The notes under the pieces are model-generated. The model was not told the DNA's origin. It searched no databases and worked only from the letters and a program-made list of their open reading frames with translations. 49,559 bases of DNA. Source: Paenibacillus artemisiicola (GTDB lineage Bacteria > Bacillota > Bacilli > Paenibacillales > Paenibacillaceae). A program made the position numbers and the translations under genes. Position 1 is the first letter of the stretch, and every line of letters starts with the position of its first letter. The DNA is taken from positions 1 through 49,559 of the forward strand of contig NZ_JAGGDJ010000043.1 of assembly GCF_017652985.1 (NCBI RefSeq), written 5' to 3'. This document shows, piece after piece, positions 25,503 through 33,297 of this stretch.

Positions 25503-26159
25503 GTGTTGTATCCCGCGTTCGCGAAGCTCCCCGATGAGAAACGGGCGCTCATCCTGTCCGTCTGCATCGAGGAATTCGCCAAGAACGGCTACGACCATGC
25601 TTCGACGGATACGATCACGTCCCGCGCGGGCATATCCAAGGGCATTCTGTTTCATTATTTCAAAAGCAAAAAAAATTTATTTCTCGTCGTCGTCGATCAT
25701 GTCACGCAATTGCTCATCGCGCGGACGCTCGACGAGGTGAACGCCATCGAGACGGCCGATTTCTTCGACCGGCTGAAGGCAGTCATCCTCGCGAAGCAGC
25801 GGATCGCGCACCGCTTCCCGTCCGAGACCGAGCTGGTGCAGCGGGCGCTCGTCCACCCGCCGAAGGCGCTGAAGACGGAGCTGGACGCCTTCTTCGCCGC
25901 GCATATGGCGAAGTACACCGATCCGCTCATGCTGGACGGCATTTTCCGGACCGGCCTGCTGGCCGCCGGACCGCTCCGCGAAGGGCTGGTGCCGGAGCGG
26001 GTGTTCGACATGGTCGTCATGATGCTGAACCAATTCTCCGCCAAATACATGCAGCTGTACAAAACCGGCCAGTACACGCACGAAGCGCTGCAGGCGATGC
26101 TGATCGAGGAATGCGACGCGTTCATCGACATGGTGAAGTACGGGGTGTACCGGCGGTAA
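25503..26159 (+). CDS. TetR-family transcriptional regulator
   Basis: A 218-residue repressor. N-terminal helix-turn-helix near residues 15-55: KRALILSVCIEEFAKNGYDHAST, then ITSRAGISKGILFHYFKSKKNLF. The C-terminal domain is divergent, as usual for ligand binding. GTG at 25503 lies 6 nt after AGGTG; GTG at 25494 is possible but lacks a site. It probably represses its own operon through the two TTGACT-type palindromes. It is followed by a terminator. Confidence 0.92.
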   Translation: MLYPAFAKLPDEKRALILSVCIEEFAKNGYDHASTDTITSRAGISKGILFHYFKSKKNLFLVVVDHVTQLLIARTLDEVNAIETADFFDRLKAVILAKQRIAHRFPSETELVQRALVHPPKALKTELDAFFAAHMAKYTDPLMLDGIFRTGLLAAGPLREGLVPERVFDMVVMMLNQFSAKYMQLYKTGQYTHEALQAMLIEECDAFIDMVKYGVYRR

Positions 26160-26180
26160 CGCCGAACGCGCGCCGAACCG

Positions 26181-26222
26181 GGCGCCCCTGCGAAGTCGTC
26201 CGCGGCTTCGCAGGGGCCCTTC
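26181..26222 (+). terminator. Terminator-like stem-loop after the TetR gene
   Basis: An 11-bp perfect stem CCCCTGCGAAG (26185-26195) / CTTCGCAGGGG (26206-26216) with a 10-nt loop, but only a short T stretch after it. The rest of 26160-26465 holds no recognised feature. Confidence 0.6.
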
Positions 26223-26465
26223 GCGTATGCATGCGTTTGAATCGGACGGAGGAATGGGCGACGAGGCGGATAACCGATGCGCCCCAAGCTGCGCGGCGCA
26301 TGCAGCGCGAAACTTCGGCGAGCCCCGGAACGTTCTATAGAAGAAGATCGGCGATCGAACCGCGTTCGCGACAGGCAAGAATAACGGCAAGCATAACCGG
26401 GCCTTCGGCGAGGCCGGGATCCTACGGCTCTACCGGTGTCCGGAGCGCAAAGGCAGGTCTGCTTC

Positions 26466-26930
26466 ATGAAACGAAAACTCATCTACATCGCCGTCCCGAT
26501 CGCGGCCTTCGCCGCGCTCGCGCTCGGCTGCTTGAACTATAACGCCGAGCGGGACGCCGGCATGCGGGACAAAATCGGCTTCGCGCTCGCCGCGGCCATG
26601 AACGCCGCCCAGCCGGACCCGGAGATGCCCCGCACTCAAGTGCTCGGCGATGCCAAAAACGCGGCGCATTACGTCGCGAAGGTGCAGGAACGCCCCGACT
26701 TGATCGAGCAGCGGCTGTTGAAGGCCGCCAACGGCAACCCGGAGCTTCCGCCGGTCAAGCTGACGAGCATGGGCATTTTCAGCGATTACGCCTCCGCCCG
26801 CGTCACCGTCCACGCCGTCTACGCCGGCGCCTTCGGCATGAAGCGGAGCCGGGCGTTCGACTATACGCTTCGGCTCGCCGCCTACAAGCACGCAACCGGC
26901 GAAGAAGCCTACCCGCGATCCGGCGGCTGA
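26466..26930 (+). CDS. Small hypothetical lipoprotein
   Basis: A 154-residue protein of unknown function. The signal peptide MKRKLIYIAV... ends at a lipobox ALGC with Cys22, so it is probably lipid-anchored. The rest is soluble and alpha/beta in appearance, with no motif I recognise. An earlier in-frame ATG at 26436 exists, but the signal peptide starts at 26466 with AGGCAGG upstream. It stands alone between the exporter operon and the converging pbuG. Confidence 0.7.
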   Translation: MKRKLIYIAVPIAAFAALALGCLNYNAERDAGMRDKIGFALAAAMNAAQPDPEMPRTQVLGDAKNAAHYVAKVQERPDLIEQRLLKAANGNPELPPVKLTSMGIFSDYASARVTVHAVYAGAFGMKRSRAFDYTLRLAAYKHATGEEAYPRSGG

Positions 26931-26972
26931 ACGGGCCGCCCGAATCGGGCGCCTGCTCCGGCGCCGGCGAGC

Positions 26973-27009
26973 AAAAAAAAAAAGCACGGCGCCGGTCCGC
27001 GCTGTGCTT
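26973..27009 (-). terminator. Rho-independent terminator of pbuG
   Basis: An 11-bp stem AAGCACGGCGC / GCGCTGTGCTT with one wobble, followed on the minus strand by eleven Us. It lies 16 bp after the pbuG stop. Confidence 0.92.
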
Positions 27010-27024
27010 CATCTCTCTCTATCG

Positions 27025-28416
27025 TTACCCTTGGCTGCCGATCCATGCGTAGCGCGCGATGATCAAGATCGCGAGTACCCACATGAGCCAGTGGACTTTG
27101 TATTTGCTTTTGCCGGACAGGTTGCCGATCGTCGCGAGCACGACGTAGGAGACGATGCCCGCCGATACGCCGTTGGCGATGTTGTACGTGAACGGCATGA
27201 GGGCGATCGTCAGGAACGACGGAATCGCGTACACCATGTCCTGGAAGTCGATTTCCTTGACCGATTGCACCATCAGCACGCCTACGATGATCAGGGCCGC
27301 CGCCGTCGCGGAATCCGGAATGAGCTTGATGATCGGCCAAATGAACAGAGACGCGAGGAACGCGATCCCCGTCGTCAGCGCCGTCAAGCCCGTGCGTCCG
27401 CCTTGGGCGATGCCCGCGGAGCTCTCGACGAACGTCGTGACCGTGCTCGTGCCGAGCATCGCGCCGCCGCTGACGCCGACCGCGTCGACGAACATCGCTT
27501 TGCCGACGAGCTTCTTGCCCTTCGCCGGATCCTTCATCGCGCCCGCGCGGGTGGCCGTGCCGACCAGCGTGCCGAACGTATCGAACAGCTCCACGAACGT
27601 GAACGTCGCGATGATGGAGATCAAGCCCGTATGCCAGACGCCCTTAAAGTCGAAATCCCACCAGCTCAGCTGGCTGAAGTCCGGGGACCAGCTTTGGCCC
27701 TTCAGCGTCTCGCTGACGTTGACGTCGCCGGTGATGATCGCGATGATCGTCACGCCGACGATGCCCCACAGAATCGCGCCGGGCACGCGGAGCACCATCA
27801 GCACCGCGATCAGCAGGACGCCGAGCAGCGCGAGGTACACGCTGGAATTTTCCAGGCTGCCCATGTGGAAGACGGTTTCGAAGCCGAGCACGTCCGTGAA
27901 TTGGCCCTTCGGAATGTCCGTGACGGCGTTCTCCACGCCGACCGTCAGGATGCCGCTGTTCTTCAGGCCGATGATCGTGATGAACAAGCCGATGCCGACC
28001 GTGATCGCGTGCTTCAGGCTGTCCGGCACGGCGACGATCAGCATTTGCCGGACCTGCGTGACCGTCAGAATCATGAAGATGATGCCGGAGATGAACACGG
28101 CCGTCAGCGCCATTTCCGGGGAAATCGGCGAATTCGTCGCCTTCGATGCCAGTACGGTCGACGCGAAGTACGCGTTCAGGCCCATGCCCGGCGCCAGCGC
28201 CGCCGGGAAGTTCACGAACAGCCCCATCGCGATCGTGAAAATACCGCCCGCGAGCGCCGTCGCGAGGAAGACGGAGTACACGTTCAGTCCCGCTCCGCCC
28301 AATACGCTCGGATTGACGGCCAGGATATACGCCATCGTCATGAAAGTCGTGAGGCCCGCCATGATCTCTGTTCTTACATTTGTTCCGTGTTCCTTCAAAC
28401 GAAAGAAACCACCCAT
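27025..28416 (-). CDS. pbuG: Guanine/hypoxanthine permease (NCS2, AzgA-like)
   Basis: A 463-residue membrane protein of about 12-14 segments. Family signatures: N-terminal MAGLTTFMTMAYILAVNPS, FVNFPAALAPGMGLNAYF near 65-82, and GTSTVTTFVESSAGIAQGGRTGLTA near 315-340. It imports guanine and hypoxanthine by proton symport in this family. GGGAGGG precedes the ATG. The leader carries a purine riboswitch and a terminator, and guaA and pur are close, so it belongs to the purine regulon. Confidence 0.95.
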   Translation of the reverse strand: MGGFFRLKEHGTNVRTEIMAGLTTFMTMAYILAVNPSVLGGAGLNVYSVFLATALAGGIFTIAMGLFVNFPAALAPGMGLNAYFASTVLASKATNSPISPEMALTAVFISGIIFMILTVTQVRQMLIVAVPDSLKHAITVGIGLFITIIGLKNSGILTVGVENAVTDIPKGQFTDVLGFETVFHMGSLENSSVYLALLGVLLIAVLMVLRVPGAILWGIVGVTIIAIITGDVNVSETLKGQSWSPDFSQLSWWDFDFKGVWHTGLISIIATFTFVELFDTFGTLVGTATRAGAMKDPAKGKKLVGKAMFVDAVGVSGGAMLGTSTVTTFVESSAGIAQGGRTGLTALTTGIAFLASLFIWPIIKLIPDSATAAALIIVGVLMVQSVKEIDFQDMVYAIPSFLTIALMPFTYNIANGVSAGIVSYVVLATIGNLSGKSKYKVHWLMWVLAILIIARYAWIGSQG

Positions 28417-28467
28417 TTTTCAAAAACCCTCCCAAAAAATGTTGTTCAGAACAAACAAAGAACCTAG

Positions 28468-28507
28468 AAAAAAACGCCGAGTTGCCTCGGCATCCCTCTC
28501 TAGGTTC
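28468..28507 (-). terminator. Leader terminator of pbuG with enclosing pairing
   Basis: On the minus strand GCCGAG-GCAA-CTCGGC (28476-28491) is followed by GUUUUUUU. GAACCTAGA (28460-28468) and TCTAGGTTC (28499-28507) flank it and pair, so two nested stems exist. It lies between the riboswitch and the pbuG start. Confidence 0.82.
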
Positions 28508-28560
28508 CACGCAAAACAAGACACGCCGCCGCGAATGGACCGTTCGCGCGCGTTCTTGCT

Positions 28561-28628
28561 CTTCGTAGACAGGCCATTTACGGTGACCTCGTAGAGACTC
28601 TCAAGCCGATTCTTGAGATTATACGAAA
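28561..28628 (-). promoter_or_regulatory. Purine riboswitch aptamer upstream of pbuG
   Basis: Minus strand: P1 UUCGUA / UACGAA, J1/2 UAUAAU, P2 CUCAAG / CUUGAG with loop AAUCGG, J2/3 AGUCUCUAC, P3 AGGUC / GGCCU with loop ACCGUAAAU, and J3/1 GUCUACG. The position equal to C74 is C, so guanine or hypoxanthine is the expected ligand. J3/1 has U where the usual sequence (GACUA) has A, and the pair at the base of P3 looks like G-G. Confidence 0.9.
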
Positions 28629-28661
28629 AGACATGCAATTGTTTGTATTGAGTCTGTGAAC

Positions 28662-28691
28662 ATTTTAGCGACATTATTCACGGCCTGTCAA
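28662..28691 (-). promoter_or_regulatory. Sigma-A promoter of pbuG
   Basis: -35 TTGACA (28686-28691), 18-nt spacer, -10 TAAAAT (28662-28667), about 34 nt upstream of the aptamer. Confidence 0.8.
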
Positions 28692-28769
28692 TGGAAAACG
28701 ATTGCAGTTTTTGGATATTCATGCTAGGTCTTTAGGCCCGTCCGTCCGCCGGGATTCGGGGAACCGGCC

Positions 28770-29366
28770 CTAATCGTTCAAGCCTTTGCCCGCGAGAATA
28801 TTAGGCAGCCATTTCTCTACCCGCGACGCGCGGGTCTTGGCCTGCTTGGGCTGGGAGAAATGCAGCAGATACGCGCGCTGCCGTCCCGGCGTCAGCGCTT
28901 CGAAGGCCGCCTTCAGCGCGGGCAGCTCGTCGAGCTTCGCCTGGAATTCTTCCGTTATGGCGAACTCCTCGGGTTTCTTGAACGTCACTTCCCGGCCGGA
29001 CCGCTCGACCTCGACGGCCTCGTAAATATACGCCCGCACCGTCGCCTCCAGCTCGATGATTTCCCGTACGTCCGCGAACCGGATTTGGCGCGCCGCCTGC
29101 ACGTTCTCCGTCTGCTGGATCAGAATCCCGTGCGGGTCCTTCAGCAGTGCCCCCTTGTGGAAGAGCAGCGCGCAGTAGTCCTTGAACCCGTGAATCAGGA
29201 CGATGTTTTTGTCCTGGAACGTGTAGCACGGATGCATCCACTTGAACTCCTCGGCCAGCCCGCAGTCGAGCACGATCTCCCGCAGCTTCTCGTATTCCGC
29301 CTTCCACGTCTTCGCCTTGGCGATGAACGCCTCCGCCTGCGGATTCGTCTTGTTGCCCGTCGTCAT
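28770..29366 (-). CDS. YdeI-family protein (DUF1801-like domain plus YdeI/OmdA C-terminus)
   Basis: A 198-residue cytoplasmic protein. The N-terminal half (EEFKWMHPCYTFQDKNIVLI, FKDYCALLFHKGALLKDP) matches DUF1801. The C-terminal half (ALTPGRQRAYLLHFSQPKQAKTRASRVEKWLPNI) matches the YdeI/OmpD-associated domain. The biochemical role is not established for the family, to my knowledge. It is a single gene between pbuG and the guaA insert, with only a weak G-rich site before the ATG. Confidence 0.88.
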   Translation of the reverse strand: MTTGNKTNPQAEAFIAKAKTWKAEYEKLREIVLDCGLAEEFKWMHPCYTFQDKNIVLIHGFKDYCALLFHKGALLKDPHGILIQQTENVQAARQIRFADVREIIELEATVRAYIYEAVEVERSGREVTFKKPEEFAITEEFQAKLDELPALKAAFEALTPGRQRAYLLHFSQPKQAKTRASRVEKWLPNILAGKGLND

Positions 29367-29451
29367 TCGCGAAACGCCCCCTATCCGGATTGATATCGTC
29401 TAGTATAAACCATCTCGTCCCCGATCGCGCCCGCGCAGCCGAAACAACCCG

Positions 29452-29498
29452 AAAAGGACTCTCTTCCATTTGCCGGGGAGGCAATTGAAAGAGAGTCC
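29452..29498 (-). terminator. Terminator, probably the original guaA terminator
   Basis: On the minus strand GGACTCTCTT pairs with AAGAGAGTCC and inner GCC/GGC stems, followed by UUUU. It resembles the terminator at 30517-30562 (shared ACTCTCTT...AAGRGAGT arms) and lies downstream of the displaced guaA 3' end. Confidence 0.8.
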
Positions 29499-29623
29499 GT
29501 CGTGCCGCGCGATCGGCGCTTGCGCTGCAGGCTCGTTTCGGCGGGCCGAAGCGCCGCCGGCTCTAGGGGTTCAGCGATTGCCGGGCCGGACGGTCTCGAA
29601 ATCCCCGTCTTGTCGCGGCTATA

Positions 29624-29661
29624 CCCACTCGATCGTCGCCGGCGGCTTCGACGTGACGTCG
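29624..29661. repeat. Displaced copy of the guaA 3' end (candidate attachment site)
   Basis: 37 of 38 bases match 30611-30648, the end of guaA. On the minus strand it encodes DVTSKPPATIEWV followed by TAG, against DVTSKPPATIEWE and TAG in guaA. It begins one base past the stop codon of the 29663-30316 gene. Confidence 0.9.
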
Positions 29662-29662
29662 A

Positions 29663-30316
29663 TTAAAATTTATCCGGGAACTGTTTGACAACGCCTTCTG
29701 TAAACGCATCCGCCATATGAATGATTTGCGTTTCATATTTATCGTAAGCGGCCGTATCGCCTTCCCAGTCTTTATTAATTCTGGCGACGATTTGATCCGT
29801 CAACAATTGCAGGTGCGTGTACAGCATCTCTTGCAAATCCTTAAATTGCCAGTTCGGATTCGCAGCGCTCAGAAACTTGGCAATATCGTCCGCGTTACTT
29901 TGCCAATCTTTGTTCAGTTTATTCATATCCGCTTGGTTGCCCGCTTTGGCGGCCGCTACGATTTTTCCTGCGATCTGGATATGTTCCCTTAACAGTTCAG
30001 CCAGCTTATTGCCGGCCTCTTCTCCATAATAGGGCTTGAAAGCATTTCCAATGTCCTGTTGATTTTGCAGCAGTCTTGCCAGCGTTTCATTTTGATCCGG
30101 GAGATTGGCCAACGCGCTGACAACGTATCTTTGCGTCCAAACCGCGTGATCGATCCACAGCTTCCGTAAATCCCCTTGCAGCTGTACGATTTTGGGACTT
30201 AAACAAGCCGAATCCGTCTTCTCGCCTACATGCGCTTTAACCGATGCTTCCGGCTGCATCATGCTAAACACGAGCATCAACACCATCAGCAACGCCGGCA
30301 TCCATTTGTTTCTCAA
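29663..30316 (-). CDS. Secreted helical protein of unknown function in the guaA insert
   Basis: 217 residues from a TTG start with AGGAG 8 nt before it (the frame is open to 30376, but no site supports a longer form). The signal peptide RNKWMPALLMVLMLVFSMMQ is followed by a mature part that looks all-helical: LRKLWIDHAVWTQRYV near 45, LREHIQIAGKIV near 110, MLYTHLQLL near 163, and MADAFTEGVVKQFPDKF at the end. I have seen similar helical proteins in Bacilli but know no function. It is visibly A+T-richer than its neighbours, which fits transfer. Confidence 0.8.
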   Translation of the reverse strand: MRNKWMPALLMVLMLVFSMMQPEASVKAHVGEKTDSACLSPKIVQLQGDLRKLWIDHAVWTQRYVVSALANLPDQNETLARLLQNQQDIGNAFKPYYGEEAGNKLAELLREHIQIAGKIVAAAKAGNQADMNKLNKDWQSNADDIAKFLSAANPNWQFKDLQEMLYTHLQLLTDQIVARINKDWEGDTAAYDKYETQIIHMADAFTEGVVKQFPDKF

Positions 30317-30381
30317 TTCATCTTCTCCTCTGTGCGTTTGAAATTCAACACGCTGTTTTATTTTGGTTTTTTTCAAACATT

Positions 30382-30516
30382 CTATACGTCGCTCTGCGGT
30401 TCTGCGGAGTAGAACGCCTCCCTAATTGATGGATCGGAGACCAACGCATTTCTTTTCCCTGCCCAAGATTCTTGGTTCAACTCGAAATCCTCGCTTAGTT
30501 CCTTACATTTAGTCAT
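30382..30516 (-). CDS. Putative 44-residue small protein in the guaA insert
   Basis: ATG at 30516 follows GAAGGGAG by about 7 nt. The product is hydrophilic, begins MTKCKELSEDFELNQESWAG and ends PQSDV. It resembles nothing I recognise. The oddity is that the ribosome site is the 3' arm of the guaA terminator and the ATG follows the U-tract directly, so translation would need read-through. It could be a remnant or a chance frame. Confidence 0.42.
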   Translation of the reverse strand: MTKCKELSEDFELNQESWAGKRNALVSDPSIREAFYSAEPQSDV

Positions 30517-30562
30517 AAAAAAACTCCCTTCTATTCGCGAAACAACGCAAATAAAAGAGAGT
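30517..30562 (-). terminator. Rho-independent terminator of guaA
   Basis: A 16-bp stem on the minus strand, ACTCTCTTTTATTTGC / GCGAATAGAAGGGAGT with three wobbles, an 8-nt loop and seven Us. It lies 43 bp after the guaA stop. Confidence 0.92.
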
Positions 30563-30570
30563 AATTTTTG

Positions 30571-30596
30571 CACTCTATTGTCGCGGGTGAGAGCGG
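30571..30596. repeat. Diverged third copy of the guaA 3' end
   Basis: On the minus strand CCC GCG ACA ATA GAG TG reads PATIE, differing from guaA CCG GCG ACG ATC GAG TG only at third codon positions. It sits 10 bp beyond the guaA stop, between guaA and its terminator. Confidence 0.6.
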
Positions 30597-30605
30597 AATA
30601 TCCGT

Positions 30606-32144
30606 CTACTCCCACTCGATCGTCGCCGGCGGCTTGGACGTGACGTCGTACACGATCCGGTTGACGTTGTCCACTTCGTTGACGATGCGGACGGAGATCT
30701 TCTCGAGCACATCCCACGGAATGCGCGCCCAGTCGGCCGTCATGCCGTCGATGGACGTCACCGCGCGGATGCCGACCGTGTACGAATACGTGCGGGCGTC
30801 GCCCATGACGCCGACGCTCTTCATGTTCGGCAGCGCCGTGAAATATTGCCAAATCTCGCGGTCGAGGCCGGCCTTGGCGATCTCGTCGCGCAGGATCCAG
30901 TCCGAGTCGCGGACGATCTTCAGCTTGTCTTCCGTCACTTCGCCGAGGACGCGGATCGCGAGGCCCGGACCCGGGAACGGCTGGCGCCAAACGATCGCTT
31001 CCGGCAGGCCGCATTCTTCGCCGACCTTGCGGACTTCGTCCTTGAACAGCGCCTTCAGCGGCTCGACGAGCTTGAAGGTGATGTCGTCCGGCAGGCCGCC
31101 GACGTTGTGGTGCGACTTGATCGTCTGCGCCGTCGCCGTGCCGCTCTCGACGATATCCGTATACAGCGTGCCCTGCGCGAGGAATTCGAAGTCGTCGAAC
31201 TTCGCGGATTCCTCCTGGAACACGTAGATGAATTCGTTGCCGATGATTTTGCGCTTCTGCTCCGGATCGTCGACGCCCTTCAGCTTGCCGAGGAACCGCT
31301 CGCTCGCGTCGATCTTGACCACTTTCATGTCGAACTTGCCGACGAACGTCTCCATGACGCTCTCGGCTTCGCCTTTCCGGAGGAGGCCGTGGTCGATGAA
31401 CATGCACGTCAACTGATCGCCGATCGCCTTATGCAGCAGAATCGCCACGACGGACGAATCCACGCCGCCGGACAGCGCGCACAGCACCTTGCCGCCGCCG
31501 ACCTGCGCGCGGATGTCGCGGATCGTGTCGTCGATGAACGTGCTCATGCTCCAGTTGCCTTCGCAGCCGCAGACGTTGTAGAGGAAGTTGCGGATCATCT
31601 CGTTGCCTTTGACGGAGTGGCGCACTTCCGGATGGAACTGCACCGCGAACAGCTTGCGCTCCGGATGGCTCATCGCCGCGATCGGCGCGTGGTCCGTGCT
31701 GGCGTCGACGCGGAACCCGGACGGCAGCTCCACGACGTGGTCGCCGTGGCTCATCCAGACCGTTTGGCGCGCCTCGAGGTCCTTCACGAGCTCGCTGCCC
31801 GCGACGAAATCCACTTCCGCCTTGCCGTACTCGCGCTTGCCGGCGCGCTCGACCTTGCCGCTCAGCTGGTGCGCGATCAGCTGCATGCCGTAGCAAATCC
31901 CGAAGATCGGCAGGCCCAGTTCGTAAATCGCGGGATCCACGAGCGGCGACTTCTCTTCATATACGCTAGCCGGTCCTCCCGAGAACACGATGCCTTTCGG
32001 CTGCAGCTCCCGGATCCGTTCCACCGGGGTATTGAAGGGCAGCAGCTCGCTGTATACGCCCAAGTCCCGGATGCGCCGTGCAATCAGCTGGTTGTACTGT
32101 CCGCCGAAGTCGAGGACAACGATCATTTCATTTGGCTTGTTCAC
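30606..32144 (-). CDS. guaA: GMP synthase (glutamine-hydrolysing)
   Basis: A 512-residue enzyme converting XMP to GMP. The N-terminal class I amidotransferase has VVLDFGGQYNQLIARR, the nucleophile Cys in IFGICYGMQ near 84, and a His-Glu pair in VQFHPEVRH near 170. The ATP pyrophosphatase loop is CALSGGVDSSVVA near 224-236, and the C-terminal dimerisation domain ends SKPPATIEWE. It starts with GTG; GGAGG is about 13 nt upstream. Its 3' end is repeated twice just downstream, marking an insertion site. Confidence 0.97.
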   Translation of the reverse strand: MNKPNEMIVVLDFGGQYNQLIARRIRDLGVYSELLPFNTPVERIRELQPKGIVFSGGPASVYEEKSPLVDPAIYELGLPIFGICYGMQLIAHQLSGKVERAGKREYGKAEVDFVAGSELVKDLEARQTVWMSHGDHVVELPSGFRVDASTDHAPIAAMSHPERKLFAVQFHPEVRHSVKGNEMIRNFLYNVCGCEGNWSMSTFIDDTIRDIRAQVGGGKVLCALSGGVDSSVVAILLHKAIGDQLTCMFIDHGLLRKGEAESVMETFVGKFDMKVVKIDASERFLGKLKGVDDPEQKRKIIGNEFIYVFQEESAKFDDFEFLAQGTLYTDIVESGTATAQTIKSHHNVGGLPDDITFKLVEPLKALFKDEVRKVGEECGLPEAIVWRQPFPGPGLAIRVLGEVTEDKLKIVRDSDWILRDEIAKAGLDREIWQYFTALPNMKSVGVMGDARTYSYTVGIRAVTSIDGMTADWARIPWDVLEKISVRIVNEVDNVNRIVYDVTSKPPATIEWE

Positions 32145-32394
32145 TTTTTTGTCAAGGCCTCCCTCAAATCATTGTGTCAATTATATATAGGCGCTATGGG
32201 ACAGTCAAGGAAACGAAAGACGCGGTTTGCGCGGGGGAACGGAAGAAAACGCTGCCTTGGAGAAGAGGGCGCCGGACAGGGTTCGCGGGGCGTCTGGATT
32301 GCGGTGCATCGGCGCAGGCTCGGGCACGAGCGGGCTGGTGCAAGTTGTGCCGCCAGCCGCGGGCCGAAAACCAGGAAGCGCGTAGGCTCGGGCG

Positions 32395-32650
32395 GGATCA
32401 CGCCAACCGCTGCGGGGCTGGCGGTGCCGCGCCGCCGGGGCGCGCAGGCGCGGGCGGGATTCCGCCAACCGCTCCGCTGCGGGCTGGCGCGGGCGGGATT
32501 CCGCCAACCGCTGCGGGGCTGGCAGTGCCGCGGCGCCGGGGCGCGCAGGCGCAGGCGGGATTCCGCCAACCGCTGCGGGGCTGGCGGTGCCGCGGCGCCG
32601 GGGCGCGCAGGCGCAGGCGGGATCACGCCAACCGCTGCGGGACGAGCGGT
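32395..32650. repeat. 62-bp G+C-rich tandem repeat upstream of guaA
   Basis: The motif CGCCAACCGCT recurs at 32401, 32463, 32502, 32564 and 32626, giving periods of 62, 39, 62 and 62. Units carry GGCGGGATTCCGCC and ACCGC...GCGGT inverted pairs. No convincing gene lies in 32145-33239; 32700-32850 has looser repeats of CCGTTAT and GCGG(A/C)CACACG. Confidence 0.82.
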
Positions 32651-33239
32651 GGCGGATTCCTGCTTTCTTACTTAGCTTACCTCCCGTTTCCTGCTCCCCC
32701 GCCATCATCCCGCGGCGTTTAGCGGACACACGAGCCGTTATTTGCGCGTTTTAAGCCGTTTGCGGTTTTTCGCGGCCACACGTGCCGTTATCGGTGAACG
32801 CCGGGCCGTTTTCGCGGTATCGAAGGCAAATAGCGGATTCTGTGCAACTAGAATAAAAAGTGGACACATCGTTAAGAAAAACAAGATAATCAACTTAACG
32901 AAAGCGAGGTGTCCCCTCTGTCCACCTACGGTGTGGAAATGCAAACGGTACGCGCCGGACTCCTGCTGCGCTGCGAGTGCCCCAGCAGCCTGGAGGTTGC
33001 GGCTTATTCGGCGCCGCTCCGCCGCGAAAAAGCCGGCCGAGCCTGCTTGTCGTTCGCCGGACGCCAAGCAGGAGCGCCACGGCCGCCGTCGTTGCGATTA
33101 ATCCGGCGAAAGTTACCGCGAGACGCGTACGTCGGGTTCCACTGGCGCGCTCGCCTCTGCCGCCGGCTGTGCGCTTTATCCCGCGCCGCGCCCGCTCCGC
33201 ACCGCCCCGCCGCCACGCCGCCATGCCCCCCGCCGCAGC

Positions 33240-33278
33240 AAAAAAAACCGGAAGAGCCCCTGGCAGGGCCCGTCCGGC
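33240..33278 (-). terminator. Rho-independent terminator of the ParM-like gene
   Basis: On the minus strand a G+C-rich stem (CCGGA...TCCGG with an inner GGGCCCTG/CAGGGGCTC pairing) is followed by eight Us, 19 bp past the stop codon at 33298. Confidence 0.82.
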
Positions 33279-33297
33279 TCCAACTCGCGATACGCGT

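Noticed and set aside
32895..33224. Minus-strand frame of 109 codons with one hydrophobic stretch, after the ParM-like gene
   Set aside because: It lies beyond a strong terminator, has no ribosome site, and is otherwise Arg/Gly-rich. A small membrane protein cannot be fully excluded.
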